From: Haliclona indistincta
Lineage: Eukaryota > Porifera > Demospongiae > Haplosclerida > Chalinidae
Reading direction: 5' to 3'
Assembly (NCBI GenBank): GCA_964017065.1
Contig: OZ024784.1
Location: forward strand, 8,413,152 to 8,477,151
Length of the DNA: 64,000 nt
A program made the position numbers and the translations under genes. Below, piece by piece: positions 22,548 to 34,645 of the stretch. Numbering within the stretch: position 1 is the stretch's first letter; each line of letters begins with the position of its first letter. The notes beneath the pieces are model-generated. The model was not told the DNA's origin and made no database searches. It worked only from the letters and a program-made list of their open reading frames with translations.

Positions 22548-25500
22548 ATGGCTGTCGGCAAGCTGGTTGTACTCGTGGGAGCAGTTTTGCTGCTGCACGC
22601 TGGTTACTCAGCTGTAGAGCGTTAGTTTATTGTGTGGTTGTTTATTTAAGTGTTTAAATGCATACTACAGATCGATCGTTAGTAAAACTTGCTGAAGAGG
22701 AGTATGACGGTCTACCAAGTGACGTAAGTCATGGCAAAAATAGTGTAACTCTTGTGAACTGTTGGTGTTATAGTTCAACTACTTAGCTCCAAGAAAATTA
22801 TGCTGAAGTATACGTGTGATTGTGTTACCTCAATGTCATTATACCAGTGTACCACCCAGAAATGTACGATGATTGTACCATAGATATATTTTCACACACA
22901 TGAGTAGCCGCCATCTTAATTCGAGGTCATCCCTACATATCATTGCCTATCGGCAATGATAATAATAAAGGGGTAATAAATGGAGCTGGGTCCACAGAAA
23001 TGTGTTGAAACACTCACTGCATCGGGCGTGGGCGTGTTGCACGAAGTTGTAAAGCGGTTTCTACGGTTCTGGGAAGCGGGTAGAAGTTGAATCAAATGGC
23101 GCACGTGTTCATTTGCTGTTGAAGAAGAGGCTGTTGTTGTAAAAATAGCCTTGTTATACATGCTAGGCTGCAAATTCCGCCGTTTTTTTCCTGAAATCCT
23201 GTGTTATGGCTACTTGTGTTAGATTATTACAGAGCTGGTTTGTGTAGTGCTGGTTTGTTGTATGTTTTTTGGTAGCTTATTGTGTAGTGTAGTACATCAA
23301 AATACTATTAGAGCGCTATGCTTCATAGAGAACAGCAGATACGCTGCCAAGTAGCAGGGAACAAGCTTGTTGTTACGGTTTTTTGTGTTAGATTATTGGC
23401 AAGACTGATAATACCAGGACTTCATAAGCAATGCCAGCGAATACCAACATCCTTGCTCCACTGCATCAAATACGTTTGTACGCACAAAAAGATCAAGGAG
23501 CTCCAGAGGAGCTCAATATTTTGTCTTGAGCACACACTACTACTGCTGCAGCCATTCATTTCTTGTAAATGTTTGGAAATGTGTTACCCGATGCAGTGAT
23601 TGTCTTACCCCGGATTGCAATATATGGTCTCGTTGCATATCCACTTGTACTGTACTATCACTGTTGTGGTTGTGGTTGAATGGTATTTTTAGCAGATACA
23701 ACGATATCGCCAGGTATAACCGCGGTATTATGATAGTGGGGTTATATGGATCAGATTTGTTGGTGAGCATAGATAAGGAGCTAGCTAGATCTCAAGTCTC
23801 AACATTACAATAAATTCCCGCAGGAGAAATTTTGCGAAATGGAGAGATTCACAAAAATATTTTCACAAATGGGCTTTTTGTCAAAACAAGACATTCACAG
23901 ATAAATTTCGCGAATAGTCTGTGATTTATAAAAAAATTGTCTCAAGAGTAAGAGTTCATAATAACATTATGCATGAGATAATGTTGTGACAATTTCAGAT
24001 TCTAGACTTCTGGTGATATAAATTCAAACTACATGAATAAAGACCATGACACACTAGGCAGCTTTGTTGCGCGCAACTGTGCCTGCAACAAAAATGCGTA
24101 GTGTGTCATGCAAATTCGAAGCAACTTTAGTTGCGTGCAACATTGTTGCGTGAATAGAATGCTGTTCTATTCCAGGCAACAATGATGGACAGTGTGCAAC
24201 ATTTGTTGCAGGCAGTTTTTGAGACAACACGTATGAACACAAATACTCACTCACCACACAGCACTCATACTGTCTTAGGTCCTTCAATTTAAGCAAAGGC
24301 TGCAAGTGCTATAAGTATAGGTTATTTCATGCTTACCTGGTGTGTATAGGAATATACAAGTGAATGTGTGACAACCCCGGCATAGCCCGAGAAGTTATCA
24401 TGCATTCTGTATGTTTCCTATGCATACCAGGCAGGCATGAGATAAGCATGCTTATAGCATACCCTCACCAGATTGCGCTATTTGAGGGATATAACGGGTC
24501 ATAACTCCCTCCGCGTCACGTGCTCAGATCATAAATTAAGTATACCACCACATCGTTAATAACCACAACAAAGTGGCGTCATCGAAAAACGCACGCGAGT
24601 TAACACTACCATCGTTCGAAAACAGGCTGTCGCTTGACTCTGGGAACATCTCTGGGCTCTCTACTACCTCGAGCGCTTAAGCGCAGATATGGTCTAAACA
24701 CCTCAGATGATAGATTCTCGGTGCCTACGAGATTTAGCTCACCTTGGAAACCGAAATAGACACCCTCGCACTATGCGCTCTGGACATCTAAAACATTGGT
24801 TTCTGCGGTGATGATCTAAATCCCGTAGACACCTCGAATCAATCATCTAACCTATAGTTATATCCCAGTTACTATTCACTATGTGCTACTTCTATCCAGC
24901 TATTACATATACCCATGAACAAAAGATACCTACAAAATACACACATAGCTTTATACTCTAGTTGACTACATGTAAAAAACCAAAGAACACGTTATAATTT
25001 TTGTTTCAGTTATCTAGCTTTATACTCCAGTTGACCAAAAGATCAACTGGAGTATAAGGCTAGTTAACTGAATGCAAAAATTATAACGTGTTCTTTGCGC
25101 ATAAATCAAAATTAGCTAAAAGTTTTACAGTGCCTGGCCAATCTTAGTCTAGCACGCTATGACCCTCTCCCGCAAAACAAAAAAAGGTGGATCCCACCCC
25201 GTTTTTTGTTTTGTGGGAGTGGGGTCATAGCGCGCTAGACTAGGCCAATCCTACCTGCAGTGATATACGTAATGACAAAAGATTTCTGAGTGGTCTAGCA
25301 GTGTGCCTTCATCCTTCAAGGGTTTGGAAAAACCCCCAAAGGGTAGCCGCCTCTGCCGTTGCCAACAGAGGGTGTCCCTTGCGGAACCGGCCTTGTGACC
25401 CACACACTTACGTAAACAATGCCACCCATCAGACAAGAGCGCTTGCTACGGTGGCAGGTCATGGCTCTGAGAGATATGAGGCATGAGGAGCCAGTCTCTC

Positions 25501-27714
25501 GGAGGGTTTGTGAAGACTAAGTATGATTTCAGGATTTCAACCAGTGGTTCCAGAAGGAGCCTGTTGGTCAGGGCCACCGCGTGAGGCTTGTGACCTGCAC
25601 CGTGAAGCCCAGACCTCGTAACTACCAGCAATGGCGTCACGACAGCACAGCTTCTTGAACAGGGTCCCATACTTCCGACCGATCCCAAGCTTTGGAAGGA
25701 GATGGTCGTTTTCTGGGTCCCATGCACCCAGCGATCCAACAATGAATGCATCTAGCATTGTATCGAACCCCTTGTCCTCTAGCTGCTTATTCGTCTCCGC
25801 ATACTTGTCCAGCTTACGCTGCCTGGCCGCGCTCAGGTTATCAGGACGTTCGCACGGACAAGCAACGTCGATCAGGTAAGCCTTCTTTTGGTCCTGGTTA
25901 AGGACGACAACGTCGGGCCGTTGGATGCCGGAGCAATCCGGCACTGCCTGATCAATGAACTTTGTTCCCAGAGGGTTGGGAATGGCTTTGACCAGTCGCT
26001 CCACTACCATGTTGTGGCGAGCTCTGATGGCGGGCATATTCTTGGAGCAAACGCTGAGACAGTGTTCTTGCGTCTGAACGCTACCCGTGCATCCCCTGCA
26101 CCGTGTGGAAGCCACATCTCCCCCAAACTTCAGCTTGTGGGCAGCCATGGGCAACAGGTTAAGGCGAACCGGTACTCTCTGTACCGCAGGAAGCGACAGT
26201 CCCGTATCCAATAGTTGGACTCGGACGCTCGACTGAAGGTGGGGATGAGTCCCCCTGTTCAGCGAGGCCGGTCCACTTGGACAGCCAGGACGCACCCCTG
26301 TCGGCACGCTACTTCCGCAGGAGAACCCTACGAAAGTCGCCAGAAAGTTCCGTACCACCGACGCAGCAACCGTCAGGCGTGGCGTCCACGTCAGTTCCAC
26401 CGCAGAGTTCAACCCGGGCTTCCTTGACGTGGTCACGAACACGGCTCCACATGGTGCTGACGTCGCCACTTCGGCGGCTCTCACAGTCTCTCTTGATTTC
26501 CCCCCTCAGGAACTTCCACCTGTCCTCAGGTCCTTCGGTCACCCCGTATCGCTTCCGGATAGTCAAGTCGAGACTCAGTCGCGCCACTCCCCGGATCAGA
26601 GGATCGGGGGAAGTGAGCATTTTGACTGCCTGCGTGATCATGGAGTTGCCCAAATCATCTTCTACGCAGCGCAGACCAAGCCCTCCCTGGTGACAGGGAA
26701 CGTAGAAGACCGTGTCACAAGTACGACTCGGCAAGCCGAGTGACCGCTTCACGACGTGTCTGACGAAACGGTCTAGTCTTCTAGCCCACGTCCTATGCGC
26801 CAGAGTGGACCTGAGTGCATAGTCCAGTTTGGGAACGACAAAGTCCCGAAATGCTTCCAGCTTCATCCAGTCAGCTAGAGGCGACTGGAAGAGCTTCTCC
26901 GTGTCCTCTTTGAACTCAGCCGCGAGTCCGTCCAGACAAGCATTGGGGTCCGGTCCAATCAGAACACCCAGATGCTTGTAGCGGTCCTCCCACTTCATGA
27001 CAGGAATCACCCGGTCACCAAGTTTGTACTCCTTCTGGAGGACCACTCTCTTCCCACCGCGGTACGACGTGGAAAGTGATGCGCACTTGGCCACGTTGAA
27101 CTGTAGGTGGGCCCAGCTGGTGAACTCTTCGATCAGTACCAACATCTTTTTGATGTCCTCCTCCGAGGAAGAGGCAATGGACAGATTGTTGGCGTAAGCC
27201 AAGGACTTGGTCTCGGAGAAAGAGTACCCCTTTGCAGAGGCCGACTCGATCCCACGGAGGAGACCCTCCAGAGCCAAGTTGAACAGGAGAGGGCTCAGGG
27301 GACAACCCTGCTTGACACCCGTCCCGGCGGAATCTCGTCCGTCGATCGGTTTTCAGTTTGCACGACGAACGCGGAATCCGCATAAAATGTCCTGGACAAC
27401 GGACATCCACTATAATTGATAGATACCTGTTGACAATCTGATGTTGTTTACAACACTGTGATACTGTTACTTGTTTTATACAGGTTTTGTTAGAGTGTGT
27501 GCTGGGTAGTCTACTGTGCTGTTGTGGAATATTAGCTGTAGTCGGTGACTTCAAGGATACAAAGCTCACCACAGAGCTCAATTCAAGGTATGTATTATCT
27601 TATTCTGTAATCATATACAATCTCTTCTGTAGAACAATGGACATGGATAGTTATAGAAAAAATTTCATGGTATTCAATCACAGAGGATCAGTACTTTATC
27701 CTAGCTTGAAATGA
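22548..27714 (+). CDS. EMC5: ER membrane protein complex subunit 5 (MMGT1-like)
   Basis: Four exons (22548-22620, 22671-22723, 27484-27587 and 27633-27714) with matching phases give 103 residues. The product has two membrane segments: MAVGKLVVLVGAVLLLHAGY and LLECVLGSLLCCCGILAVV. Family landmarks are HRSLVKLAEEEYDGLPSD between them, GDFKDTKLTTELNSR after the second, and the C-terminal VFNHRGSVLYPS. EMC5/MMGT1 is a core subunit of the EMC insertase, which inserts tail-anchored and multipass proteins into the ER; it was first described as a magnesium transporter. It is shorter than the vertebrate protein (about 131 residues) because the variable tail is missing. Intron 2 is 4,760 bp and full of mobile DNA. 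ZFAND4-like gene starts 166 bp downstream. Confidence 0.88.
22724..24980. other. Left half of EMC5 intron 2, repeat-rich and non-coding
   Basis: I see no convincing gene. The region includes a small inverted repeat at 24045-24110 (arms CATGACACACTA and TAGTGTGTCATG) with GTTGCGCGCAAC-type palindromes to about 24210. There are also repetitive TTTCGCGAA/TTTTGCGAAA pieces around 23830-23930. Open frames here lack recognisable domains. Confidence 0.45.
24981..25098. repeat. Long hairpin-forming inverted repeat
   Basis: The arms begin CAAAGAACACGTTATAATTT and end AAATTATAACGTGTTCTTTG. They continue inward through CTAGCTTTATACTCCAGTTG and CAACTGGAGTATAAGGCTAG around a short CCAAAAGAT centre. An earlier partial copy (TAGCTTTATACTCTAGTTGAC) precedes it at about 24949. 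Each arm is about 55 bp. Confidence 0.75.
25143..25244. repeat. Hairpin-forming inverted repeat beside the LINE
   Basis: The left arm CTTAGTCTAGCACGCTATGA and the right arm TCATAGCGCGCTAGACTAGG are inverted complements. Inner CCCGCAAAACAAAAAA and TTTTTTGTTTTGTGGG also pair. It sits next to the 3' side of the R2-like element. Confidence 0.75.
25250..27400 (-). mobile_element. 5'-truncated R2/RLE-type non-LTR retrotransposon
   Basis: The reverse strand carries the C-terminal half of a LINE with a restriction-like endonuclease. From about 27340: KQGCPLSPLLFNLALEGLL (RT motif); LAYANNLSIASS at 27200, where the catalytic YADD/FADD is YANN; then a thumb-like region to about 26310. After a frame break near 26310-26350 come a zinc cluster (CRGCTGSVQTQEHCLSVC, near 26080) and RPDVVVLNQDQKKAYLIDVA (about 25910-25850), the PD...D motif of the endonuclease. 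The N-terminal RT and DNA-binding domains are missing, as in a 5' truncation. Loss of both catalytic Asp residues and the frameshift make it dead. It lies antisense in EMC5 intron 2. I infer a CRE/R2/NeSL/HERO-type clade; which one is unclear. Confidence 0.82.
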
Positions 27715-27880
27715 GAATAATCAATGTTTGACCATAAATATTATTAATTTTTTGACTATTCATAGGCGGGACAGTTTCGCGCGTGTTACTTAGCAACCAG
27801 TGTGAGATTGCCTATCCTGCGCTAGCTAGCCGCGGAGCCGTTAGCTCGATCCCACCTGCCCATTGCGTTGTGGTGGTGCC

Positions 27881-30800
27881 ATGGCTGAGCGTGTGGAGCA
27901 GGAGATAGAGCTGACGATAGAAGCTGTGACTGGAACCGTCTACGACTTGTGTGTAAGCCCTTTCGAGACCATACTCGGCATCAAGACTAAAATACAACGA
28001 CTGGAAGGTCTGTTATGCTAAGCAACAGCTCCATGGAAAGTGATGTGTGCACTGTAGGTATACCCGTGTATCAGCAACACCTAGTGTTTGATGGACTGGA
28101 GCTACAAGATGACTACTGCTTGGAAGACTATGGGTGAGTATGCAAACATACCGTAAACCCGTTCTAGCTCTTTCTCTCAGAGTCCGATCTGGTTGTCAAC
28201 TCAAATTAGTGCTAGCAATGCGTGGGGGGCCTATCCATGCTAATAGAAGTGAGAACATTATAGCTAGAGGAGATGTGATGTGTACTGTTATACTATAATT
28301 GAACAGTTCAGGTAGAGGACTCAGCCTTACTTGAACTAGCAGACTATCTGGATGCACAGTGAGCTCACTGTATTGGTAGCATGATAGTATTGTATGATCA
28401 TACCCACACACAGATCAGTCGATGAAGACGAACCTCAGTTCACTGTTATGCTTCTCAGGTAAGCTAGTACACATGCTTTGATGTGTACTTGTGGTGTGCA
28501 TACCTTGCTAATGATGATGTCTTACAGTGACGGTAATATTGGAGTAATAAAGACTGGAGACAGGTATAATTGGTAGATAGCATGTGTCTCTATTACTGCT
28601 GTCATTTCCTCATCTAGTCCTATTGAAATGTCAAACGATCGGCTCAGTCGCGGGTGTACTCCTAAGATTGGATCACAGACTAAGGTGTTGCATATAATTA
28701 TAATTAATTTTAATCTGTGTTTCTATTATTAATTTTATTCAGTACATAGTACATTGTTCTGCAGTAGTCATTACAATCCACATTTCATGTAGCTTGAGAA
28801 CAAGCTGATGAGAGAGAAAGTGAGCAGCATACAAGCCAGACTCAAGGACTTACGACTTGGCCGAGCAGAGGTACTACTTTCATTATGGCTGTAATAATGA
28901 TAGTTTCTTTATGTTCATTAGGCTGCCAACATGAGACTTCAGCCTACATGTAGGAAATGGAAAGAAGTGTAAGTACAGCTGATTTGTATAATTAAATGAT
29001 TTGCATATTGCTCCCGTTAGTGTTATTCTAAACAATGGCACTAATACATCTGCTAGCCACACGCCCACACAGCCATGGACCAGACGAGGGAGCCACAGCA
29101 ACGGCAATGTACAACGACAACTACAGTTCACTCAAGCAGAGGGTTCTACCGACCTGCCACCTGTGATGCAACATAAGAAACTAGACAAGATTCATTCTGT
29201 GAGTAGTGAAACTTATGTCATGTGGCCTCTTATCATGTCCCTGTAGTTAAGACACAGAAGATCTGATCTACTCTCTGGACGCAATTCTCGTAGCAGTATC
29301 ACTGAATCAGGTTTGTTGAACAATGTATTAATGTAGCTCAGTGTTGGAAAACATGGTTAATGTCACTTGGCACAAGGACAGAATGTTTTATGTAATAGCA
29401 ACATACTAGAGCAATCAGCATAGCACTTATTATCCCTTATACCCAAGAGGTTGCACAATGACAGTCATGTACTAGATTCATGGCATAGGGTTTAGTTGCA
29501 CATTATCTGTACTAAACCAGGAGAAGATTTGCAAGTTGGGTTGAACGATAATTATTAACCCTTGCCACATGTGCGAAGGTTACGGTACTTAATTGCTCTG
29601 TCTCATTCTGTACATCGAGCTGCAGAGATCGGCGATAACTTCTACGCGTAGATAAGGTTATGAGCTTGATAAGCACGACAATGACTTGCAATGTGATTCG
29701 TGGATTTTGCTTAAGTGCCTTCGTTCTCGAGTTATGGCTGACTCACCTTGACAGCCATCTTGGGCCACTATGAGAACAGAAGTGCTCATAGTAGACTACC
29801 TAGGTGCTTGTAGATTCCATCTAAACTGCAGGACAGCTCTGAGGGTGTGTAGACATCTCAACAAAGAGCCTACACTACAGCAATGGCTACCTACTCACGG
29901 TTCATAGTCACGCGCCCTCGTGACACACCTTGTGGTCAGCACTATCTCACTAGCAGGTTGGCACTATGGTAGCCTCGTCCACAGGCTTTCAACAGAGAGC
30001 CTGGTACACATTGTATGCGCATGCGCTGATTATGTCTAAATTATTGCAGGTGCCACTATTACAACAGTGCGAATTCAACTGATTCGGTGAAAATCATGCC
30101 ATAAAATTATTTGGTCATAATTAGCGCATGCACTTACAATGTGTACCAGGCTCTCTGTTGAGAGCCTGAGGACGAGGCTAGGCCCTATAGCTGCTCTAAA
30201 CCAGGACCTAACACTACAATGTGCGAGGGTTTTGTGAAATCTGTTCATTGAGATGGGAAGTGGTGCTAAAAATTTATTTTTTATGATAAAGGAAATTATT
30301 TTTGTGATTCATTGCTGATCATGTACATCTTACACTATACACTCACGTCACACTATGAGGGTCATTTGCCCACAATGAACCACTGTAGCTGATTGACTAG
30401 TGATGTTGTTGCTCTATAGGACACACACGGTACAGACCTTCTCTGCCAGCGGCTGATAGCAGCTTCAGCATTCAACCCACTACCAGAAATGATGGAGAGC
30501 CATTCCTTCCTGAACTGTTGTCGCGCAGGAGATTGCTAGCTCAAGGTGTAGTAGTATGAATAACATCACAAGTGCACTGTTTGTAGTTTAGGTGGGATTC
30601 AGATAGCTAATGATCTTGTCACTAATAGCATAGCTGTGTGTGAGATTTGCATTTTATTTGTACTAATAGGAGCCCCTAGTCCACCACTTCACTCAATCCA
30701 GTCCAGCTTTAAGGTTTGACAGTTTTTCTACAGTAGTCATCTCAATGAATTTTTTGTGATACAGCGAACACGACAGCGTAGCAGATGTATGCAATGTGGG

Positions 30801-31023
30801 AAAAGAATGAGGCTTGCAGCTACATTTACCTGCAGGTTAGTGACTATAATGATTCTGCAAACACTTGTTTGCTGCTGCCCTGTACAGATGTGGAGGGATT
30901 TACTGTGCTACCCATCGTTATGCAGAAATGCATCCTTGTACATTCAACTATAAGGCACACGGCAGAGAAGTCATTGCAAGAAAGAATCCTCTGATTACTG
31001 CACCCAAACTACCTAAAATATAG
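27881..31023 (+). CDS. ZFAND4: AN1-type zinc finger protein 4-like (ubiquitin-like plus AN1)
   Basis: A multi-exon gene starting at ATG 27881 and ending TAG 31021-31023. The N-terminus is a ubiquitin-like domain: ELTIEAVTGTVYDLCVSPFE, KTKIQRLEGIPVYQQHLVFDG, YCLEDYGVRSGCQLKLVLAM and RGGPIHANR, which closely follows the ZFAND4/ANUBL1 pattern including the RGGPI tail. Middle exons (28300-30700) encode low-complexity sequence. The C-terminus is an AN1 zinc finger, RCMQCGKRMRLAATFTC joined to a CGG-YCATHRYAEMHPC segment, followed by a GRE...NPLITAPKLPKI ending like the vertebrate protein. AN1 proteins bind ubiquitin or the proteasome/p97 machinery; ZFAND4's own role is poorly known. A MITE lies in one intron (29970-30180). 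It converges on the alpha-tubulin genes. Confidence 0.87.
29970..30180. mobile_element. Foldback MITE in ZFAND4 intron
   Basis: The ends are about 60-bp inverted repeats. The left end TAGCCTCGTCCACAGGCTTT continues AACAGAGAGCCTGGTACACA; the right end ...TGTGTACCAGGCTCTCTGTT continues GAGAGCCTGAGGACGAGGCTA. Total length is 211 bp, nearly all stem, with no coding capacity. Confidence 0.8.
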
Positions 31024-31332
31024 TGCATTTTTATTTCTGATTGAATTTCAAATTCCACAACATGGGCGTGATTGTAGCATGCTGTTAATGGCATGTCGTC
31101 TTGTCGTACATCAGTTACTTAGTGTTTGCATTTCTTTCATTCAAAATCATAGTCCTTGTCTCCGAAGTCTGTAGTTCCTTGTGTTCTTTATCGGTCATCA
31201 TCCCACATTGCAGACATTCTGCATCGATCACTTTGTGATGCATTGACACGACTAGCTAGTTACCCACAGAGTAAACTGCAAAGGGTTAGAGATTATGACA
31301 TTGTGTATACAATACTCAGGAGTAGTATTCAT

Positions 31333-31665
31333 TAACCCTTTAGTTACTGAATTATTATTTTTTGTCAAAAATTAATAATTTGACTTGCTCTAAACTCTTG
31401 CACAAATGCAGTATTCCAAACTAGCATCATTTTCTCCTGGCATGTCTTCATATAGCCCTGGTGACTCATACAAAACCTGGTGGTGTCCAGGTGAGCATAC
31501 AGCACAGTTTAGACCATAATTATTCTATGCCAAAGCATGCATTTTTGGGCACCCTGAAGCCATAAAATTAATGCTGAAAGATCCGCCCTTTCGAACCCCA
31601 GATTAACGGGTGTTTTTAAAGGTAAAAATTGTCTTTTGCAAATAGACTTAGTTTCACCTTTCTAA
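31333..31665. repeat. Dispersed repeat family B, right-truncated copy
   Basis: Starts TTAACCCTTTAGTTACTGAA and runs through CCTGGTGGTGTCCAGGTGAG and AGCACAGTTTAGACCATA. It matches the element at 59537-60142 along most of its left part and loses similarity after CCTTTCTA. It lies between the 3' ends of the ZFAND4-like gene and alpha-tubulin 1, so it may overlap their 3' UTRs. Confidence 0.65.
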
Positions 31666-31711
31666 AAAAACTACTGCAATAATAATAATTAAGATTCAAA
31701 GTTAGTTCCAC

Positions 31712-33052
31712 TTAGAATTCATCTTCCAATAAGTCTGCTGAATCCTGTGATATTTCTTCGTAGTCTTTCTCCAAAGCAGCAAGGTCTTCACGAGCATCAG
31801 AAAACTCTCCTTCTTCCATTCCTTCTCCCACATACCAATGGACGAAAGCTCGCTTGGCATACATGAGGTCAAATTTGTGGTTCAATCGAGCCCAGGTCTC
31901 AGCAATGGCTGTGGTATTGGAGAGCATGCATACAGTACGATTTGACTTGGCCAAGTCACCACCAGAAATGCTGGCAGGTGGTTGATGATTGATGGCTACC
32001 TTGAATCCAGTTGGACACCAGTCCACAAACTGCACTGTGCGTTTGGACTTGATGGCACCAATGGCTGCTGTCACATCACTTGGTGTCACATCACCGCGGT
32101 AGATAAGGCAACACGCCATGTACTTGCCATGAAGAGGGTTACAGATGACCATCTGATTACCAGCCTCGAAACAACTGTTAGTGATGCCCGCAATGGTGAT
32201 ATCTTCATGATAGGCTTTCTCATTGGTTGTCAGAGGAGCAAGTGTAGCAACCGGAAAATGAATACGGGGGTAGGGAACTAAGTTGGTTTGAAATTCTTGC
32301 AAATCAACATTCAGAGGCCCTTCAAAACGGAGAGAAGCAGTTGTAGAAGACACTACTTGAGAGATGACACGGTTGAGGTTGTTGTAGGTAGGTCTCTGGA
32401 CATTGAGGGAATTACGGCATATTTCATAGATAGCCTCGTTATCCATCAAAAAGCAGCAGTCAGAGTGCTCCAGAGAGGTGTGCGAGGTCAGGACAGCATT
32501 GTATGGTTCCACGACAGCTGTTGAGACCCGTGGAGCTGGGTAGATTGCAAACTCCATCTTAGTCTTCTTCCCGTACTCTACTGTGAGACGTTCCAGCAAA
32601 AGCGAGGCAAATCCTGAACCTGTACCGCCACCAAAAGAGCGAAAAGCAAAGAAACCTTGCAGAGAAGAGCATGCTTCGGTTAGCTTGCGGATTTGCTCGA
32701 TCACCTCGTCTATTTTAGTTTTTCCAACTGAAAAATGCCCTCTAGCGAAATTGTTAGCAGCGTCTTCCTTGCCGTTGATCATCTGGTCGGGATGAAAGAG
32801 CTTTCGGTACGATCCTTTGCGCACTTCGTCAATGTATGTTGGCTCGAGATCTGCATATATAGCTCTGGGTACGTATTTTCCAGCTATCTCCGAGAAAAAG
32901 GTATTGAAGGCGTATTCTCGTCCTTTCGCAGCGTGTCCATCTTGCATGCTCCCATCCGGGTTGATGCCGTGCTCCAAGCAATAAAGCTCCCAGCACGAAT
33001 TACCCATCTGGATTCCAGCTTGACCGATGTGCAGAGATACTATTTCGCGCAT
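31712..33052 (-). CDS. Divergent alpha-tubulin (copy 1, C-terminal Phe)
   Basis: An intronless 446-residue alpha-tubulin. [20 protein letters not shown] starts the protein; an upstream in-frame start at 33142 would add 30 residues outside the fold and is rejected. The tubulin signature GGGTGSG, the alpha-type loop Glu ([15 protein letters not shown]) that drives GTP hydrolysis on beta-tubulin, and WCPTGFKV are present. The helix near residues 35-50 reads [15 protein letters not shown] and lacks the acetylatable lysine-40 context (SDKT). The tail ends SADLLEDEF, with terminal Phe rather than Tyr. Many substitutions versus canonical alpha-tubulin ([20 protein letters not shown]) suggest a specialised isotype, perhaps ciliary or germline. 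A similar copy lies upstream at 34646-36001 on the same strand. Confidence 0.95.
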   Translation of the reverse strand: MREIVSLHIGQAGIQMGNSCWELYCLEHGINPDGSMQDGHAAKGREYAFNTFFSEIAGKYVPRAIYADLEPTYIDEVRKGSYRKLFHPDQMINGKEDAANNFARGHFSVGKTKIDEVIEQIRKLTEACSSLQGFFAFRSFGGGTGSGFASLLLERLTVEYGKKTKMEFAIYPAPRVSTAVVEPYNAVLTSHTSLEHSDCCFLMDNEAIYEICRNSLNVQRPTYNNLNRVISQVVSSTTASLRFEGPLNVDLQEFQTNLVPYPRIHFPVATLAPLTTNEKAYHEDITIAGITNSCFEAGNQMVICNPLHGKYMACCLIYRGDVTPSDVTAAIGAIKSKRTVQFVDWCPTGFKVAINHQPPASISGGDLAKSNRTVCMLSNTTAIAETWARLNHKFDLMYAKRAFVHWYVGEGMEEGEFSDAREDLAALEKDYEEISQDSADLLEDEF

Positions 33053-33296
33053 TTTGGGTCGTTTACTGTAGGGACACAAGTACGTAGATAGCTGCAGTCT
33101 TCTCAGAAACCCACTGTGAGAATAGATGAGGCTGAAATGCACGCTATAAGTACTGCATGCAAGAGGAGAAAGGAAGGACGTGCTATGCTGAAGATGTAGT
33201 TTACTAACACATCTCGCCGCATTTCCTACTTATGCTGAAATTTAATTTTACGGCACATGGTGCTGTCACAGCGATATAAGCTTATGTCCTACCGGA

Positions 33297-33680
33297 AAAT
33301 ATCATTGTCAAAATCCGTCAGACTAAAATTGTCCTATGGCATGGGACAAAATACAGCTGATGATTATTGTCCTAGGATAAAAATTGATTGACGAAGTTTG
33401 TCCTAGGAAAAAATTGCATCAACGGTTTTTGTCCTAGCCGACACAAAATTGTCTTAGGACAAAAAACTCAGGGGGGAACATGTAGGACAAAATAAGCTAC
33501 GGGAACTGTCCTAACCAAAATATTCTGACGAAAACTGTCCTGGGACTAAAATACACCAGCGAGAACTGTCCTGGGATTAAAATACACCAACGAGAAGTGT
33601 ACTGCTGGGACTAAAATACACCAACAAGAACTGTCCTGGGACAAAAATAAGAAAACTGTCCTATGGGCTATAGATCAAAT
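33297..33680. repeat. Degenerate tandem repeats with a GTCCTA/GTCCTGGGA core
   Basis: About ten loosely spaced units contain TTGTCCTAGGA- or ACTGTCCTGGGACTAAAATA-like sequence. They are clearest at 33530-33650, where AACTGTCCTGGGACTAAAAT and ACACCAACGAG recur about every 30 to 35 bp. The array lies upstream of alpha-tubulin 1 and is non-coding. Confidence 0.65.
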
Positions 33681-34645
33681 TTCAAATACTAGTCTGGGGT
33701 ATGTTATGAACGAAGAGCCTTGCTAGTCAGAATCTGTGTAGCAATGGAATTATTATGAGGATCATGTTAAAAGTTTGTGTGCAAAAGTAAAATGAATTCA
33801 ATCATGCATGCTTGTAGATATAATAGCATCAATGCTATTGTTCTATAGATCTAGACAACCCTGCTTACTTTTCGTATCTGGTTCTCTATTGAGAAGATTT
33901 CTGTTGACGCACATGACCCACATGCATTGGCAATGATTGAATTCAGAATCCAGTTATCAGTATTCTGCAAACAACATCAAAACAATGTCAATAAATGAAC
34001 CATGTTGCCTCATGTAAGTAGCTATAATTATTCATTATTCTAGGCATGCTGACTGAGTCCATCACCATCATAGACAGATAATCTGCTGCATGAATTAAAC
34101 TGAGTCCTTAACTTAAAAACTATGAAGTCACCGTTCTCACAGCATGCAGATTCTTGAAGCAGTGTTCTGGTACTGATTTCAGCACAGCTGTGGTAGTGCT
34201 GCCGCAGCTGGTCTCAGGATTGAAACTACACTGCATTCTGAGATAAGGAACTAGGTCTGTATTGTTGTCTGCAGCACTGAAGGCTGAGCTTGATATTTTC
34301 ATCTTAAGTTTGCCTGCCATTCTTCGGCAATTTTCAGTGCAATGAAGCAGCTCAGTAGCATGATAAGGCAGGCAGTAATATGTCTCAAGTTTCATGTGGC
34401 AGCATCATAATCATTTTTATCTTGCTTTTAAAGGCTTGAACAGGCATGCGCGAGAGATTCTCGGCTAGGACTAAATCTGTTAAAGGCGGATTGATTTTTC
34501 GTTCAAACCGAACAGTACAAAGCAAAATTATTGTTAATGTAAAAACCAGTGGCATTATAATGCATGACAGTATACTCTTCACAGAAATACAAAGCATGAA
34601 TGATATAATCTGGTTCTAAAAGTGGGATTATGAATCAAAGTAACA
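33681..34645. other. Spacer between the alpha-tubulin genes
   Basis: No gene supported. Short open frames on the minus strand (34120-34395, 34385-34597) have no recognisable domain and biased composition, so I leave them out. The segment next to 34645 probably includes the 3' UTR of alpha-tubulin 2. Confidence 0.4.

Noticed and set aside
23318..23813. Overlapping + strand frames of about 95 codons in EMC5 intron 2
   Set aside because: No domain or conserved motif, low-complexity context in repeat-rich intron; chance frames.
34120..34597. Two open frames on the minus strand between the tubulins
   Set aside because: No recognisable domain, splice partner or coding-like composition; likely spacer or 3' UTR.
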